Source: Seminavis robusta (taxonomy: Eukaryota; Bacillariophyta; Bacillariophyceae; Naviculales; Naviculaceae). Taken from it: DNA of 20,558 nt. The DNA lies in assembly GCA_903772945.1 (NCBI GenBank), contig CAICTM010001933.1, forward strand, positions 1 through 20,558, in the 5' to 3' direction. Both the position numbers and the translations under genes were made by a program. Shown piece by piece: positions 18,491-20,558 of this stretch. Position 1 is the stretch's first letter, and each line of letters starts with the position of its first letter. The notes under the pieces are model-generated. The model made no database searches. It was not told the origin of the DNA and was given only the letters and a program-made list of their open reading frames with translations.

Positions 18491-18933
18491 TCAATCATTG
18501 AGATAATGCACTCTTCCGGTCTGCTGCATGACTGCGTGCACGGTGGCTGTGCTGCTGTGCTGCTGTCATGCTGTCATGATGGCACGGAGATGAGATCCCG
18601 CGGAGAGAATAGGGAGCTGGATAGAGGATCCTTGAAAAAAATCGCAAAGAGTTTGCAAATGTTTGACGGGATTACATGACTTAAAGCTTTTCTTTACTTT
18701 TCCTTCTTTACCTGTGATCTCCGGCAATCCACGGGCTTCTTCGAAGACGAAACCTTGAACTTGAACTTTCGTAATTTCGGAAAGCAGCTGCCGCCTTCTG
18801 AAAACTGTAAACTAGCTAGCTAGAGCACCGGTAGGAATAGGGATATAGGGATCACAATGTATTTTGAGCAAAGAAAGCTGCTGTGGCTCGTTCGCACTCA
18901 GTACCATAGATCTTTCCCGAGATACCGACCTGC
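18491..18933. promoter_or_regulatory. Divergent intergenic region between receptor and HA-domain gene
   Basis: 443 bp between the two divergent starts must hold both promoters if both gene models are right. It contains a tgctg-rich low-complexity run (about 18544-18581) and a ctagctagctag run followed by caccggta (about 18811-18832). No clear TATA box was identified. Confidence 0.35.
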
Positions 18934-19953
18934 ATGAGCTCCTACATGCCGCATGTTATGCTACCAGTACTGTTCACATATATTTTTAGAATGAAAACGG
19001 GCAAGACGACCTGCGAAGCACGCATTGTGACAACGGCCGCCCTAAGGGGCAAAATGAAGATTTGCCGGGTGGTACGTGTACCGATACTGCCACCGGCTCT
19101 AGCTAGACAAACATGGGACTGCTGTTTCAGGATACTGCAAGAGCACCAAAGAAGGCATGGTAAGTGCTTGGCTTATTACATGTAGTTGGCAACATTACAC
19201 TCTTGTATCAGTCTTACTGAAACATTCTTGCTCATGCCGTATGAGCAGGGAATTGCAGGTAAGTCACCAGTAATACTGTTCGGCATACGGATGTTTGAAG
19301 GGCTTATACAGCATATCTGAGTTCAATATGTTTGTCTGTTGCGATGGAAAGAGTTCCAAACAGGTATCGGCAAGACAAGTCGCTGGTCTGGGAAGTTGGG
19401 GTGCGTATCCCTGAATCTTATTAAATTTGTGTTATTGGATCTGAAGCATGCCATGGGTTTCTGAACTCTTGTCTTGACTGCTGTTCATCTGGGTTAATCT
19501 CGTGTCTGCGTGTACTGCACCGGTACCGGTATACATAGTCACAACGCAACGAGTCCACAAGAGAAAATTGGATGGTCTTTCTGCGCCTTTGTCCCAAGAC
19601 AAGATCCGGCGACTCGATTCCATAGGCTTTGAATGGAAGGTCAGGGACGACTCCGAAATGGAACGGGAGGTGCGTCCATTGCAATTAAATGAGTGATGAT
19701 ACCGGTACTAGTACTGTTAGTATGTGGATCTCACTCACTGAGGCTCTGCATTCCATGACATTCCGTGACATTACATGCATTTCAGGAACGGTTCCAAGAC
19801 CTGAGATCGAGATCTCCCGGGTTTCCTGTCTTCGCGCCAAATGAGCTCGCACCCACTAGTTCCACTAGGCCGCATCATCTGTTGGTTCGTCCGGCTAGTA
19901 GAATGGGACCATTAAGACTTAGTGTCCAGCTCCGTGCTTCTCTGTGCACGTGA
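18934..19953 (+). CDS. Helicase-associated (HA) domain protein or relic, 5 exons
   Basis: Proposed exons are 18934-19159, 19249-19258, 19352-19400, 19539-19669 and 19786-19953. Donors are gtaagt, gtaagt, gtgcgt and gtgcgt. The joined reading shows one HA repeat, a short Trp-anchored helical module abundant in diatom and other algal proteins. It opens with TWDCCFRILQEHQRRHG, then NCRVPNRYRQDKS across the microexon, then TQRVHKRKLDG and LSQDKIRRLDSIGFEW, then ERFQDLRS at the start of a second repeat that decays. The start ATG 18934 is the first in frame; the first 60 residues are unassigned. In exon 3 the frame matches the family only up to DKS. A ctggt/ctggg duplication (19383-19392) then shifts it, so the gene may be broken unless a gtatcc donor at 19405 is used. 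Function is unknown; a helicase domain is absent. Confidence 0.5.
19249..19258 (+). other. 10-nt microexon of HA-domain gene
   Basis: ggaattgcag is bounded by gagcag upstream and gtaagt downstream. Joining to cat-g before and a-gttcca after yields His-Gly-Asn-Cys-Arg-Val-Pro, the family's most conserved segment. No reading without this microexon gives that match. Confidence 0.65.
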
Positions 19954-20256
19954 AATTGGCATCTAACCACAAAACTGTTCGCATTGCTGGCCCCTCGTCG
20001 GAGACTCAGACAAATGATGTTTCAAATGAAACATCAGCACAAACGCAGAACCAAACATCGGGAACGGCGAATGTCTCACAGGCCGCCACCGGCGTTTCAA
20101 ACAGGGTGCACGATTTGATCAATTGTTGGTTACTGAATGGCGAGCGGCGCATATCTCCAGTGACCAATTGGTCCAAGTGGTGCTGCTAGTGGATCAACTA
20201 TGATTTGGCGAGGTGGAGAAACGGACTGAACTCGACTCAGCCTATTCTGCTCTCTC
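19954..20256 (+). other. Possible 3' continuation of HA gene or non-coding region
   Basis: A short open frame to 20189 (Thr/Asn/Gln/Ser-rich, ending NWSKWCC) lies -1 relative to the last HA exon. It could be a further exon, a frameshifted tail, or chance. It contains the hairpin tgatgtttc-aaat-gaaacatca (20015-20036). Confidence 0.25.
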
Positions 20257-20269
20257 TATATATATATAT
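20257..20269. repeat. TA dinucleotide repeat
   Basis: Thirteen bases of alternating T and A, preceded by a short CT run. Confidence 0.8.
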
Positions 20270-20326
20270 GGAGCTACCATACATTACTAGATTGATAATG
20301 TATATCGAAGACAGAGAAAGACTCAC

Positions 20327-20533
20327 TTGCCTGGCCTCTCTCAGGACATTGTCGACTATCGCCTTGGCTGGCTTCCTGTCGCTTGTGGACTTGAAACCAT
20401 GAAAAAGAATACTGAATTCATGTTTGCTTGACACAACCTTGTACAGTATGAGACTACTGCTGGAGATGAATGTACTCGTTCTTCTTGTCACAAAATCCTT
20501 TGAAAATGTCAGGATGGTGTGATCCTTTGGCAT
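20327..20533 (-). CDS. Possible exon of an unknown gene at the right edge
   Basis: The ATG at 20533 opens 69 codons that end exactly at a good donor (caa then gtgagt at 20326). The C-terminal part (STSDRKPAKAIVDNVLREARQ) has ordinary protein composition. No domain is recognised. An alternative frame from ATG 20552 stops after 32 codons. The next exon was not found with confidence, and the gene could start beyond the window. Confidence 0.25.
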
Positions 20534-20558
20534 CTTCCTTTCCTTTCACCATCTTTCG

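Overview
The window looks like nuclear DNA of a eukaryotic alga, most likely a diatom. The evidence is short introns of about 90-140 bp with GT..AG ends, a Ty1/copia pol of the type common in diatoms, a helicase-associated (HA) repeat gene, and a cysteine-rich seven-helix receptor. There are no bacterial operons, CRISPR arrays or recognisable RNA genes. The species cannot be named from the sequence alone.

Layout. 1-1050: heavily decayed Ty3/gypsy reverse transcriptase (+). 1625-4047: a decayed copia pol fragment (-) enclosed by two LTR-like arms of about 390 bp that face each other as an inverted repeat. 4271-6134: a second large, imperfect inverted repeat (fold-back type), each arm holding two tandem units. 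6135-9110: non-coding, CAACA-rich, degenerate repeat DNA. 9198-13087: the best preserved element, a tyrosine-recombinase (DIRS/Ngaro-order) retrotransposon with RT, RNase H and tyrosine recombinase, broken by two in-frame TGA codons. Its RT-RNase H frame stops where the recombinase ATG begins (ATGA overlap). A convergent 189-codon ORF of unknown function follows (13211-13780, -), then a 170-bp direct repeat in two copies (14196-14366 and 14559-14728) that could be the split terminal repeat of this element.

14903-18490 (-) is a three-exon gene, 1132 codons by my splicing, for a G-protein-coupled-receptor-like protein. It has a signal peptide, five cysteine-rich extracellular modules, seven membrane helices and an acidic, serine-rich tail holding a duplicated motif. 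From 18934 on the + strand, divergent from the receptor, lies a short HA-domain gene or gene relic with a 10-nt microexon. A partial ORF of unknown function starts near the right edge on the minus strand.

Taken together, the left two thirds is a nested retroelement deposit of mixed age: gypsy and copia are ruined and the recombinase element is nearly intact. It lies beside two host genes that share a 443-bp divergent intergenic region. The tyrosine-recombinase element with its stop/start overlap, convergent ORF and split-repeat-like end is the most interesting system here.
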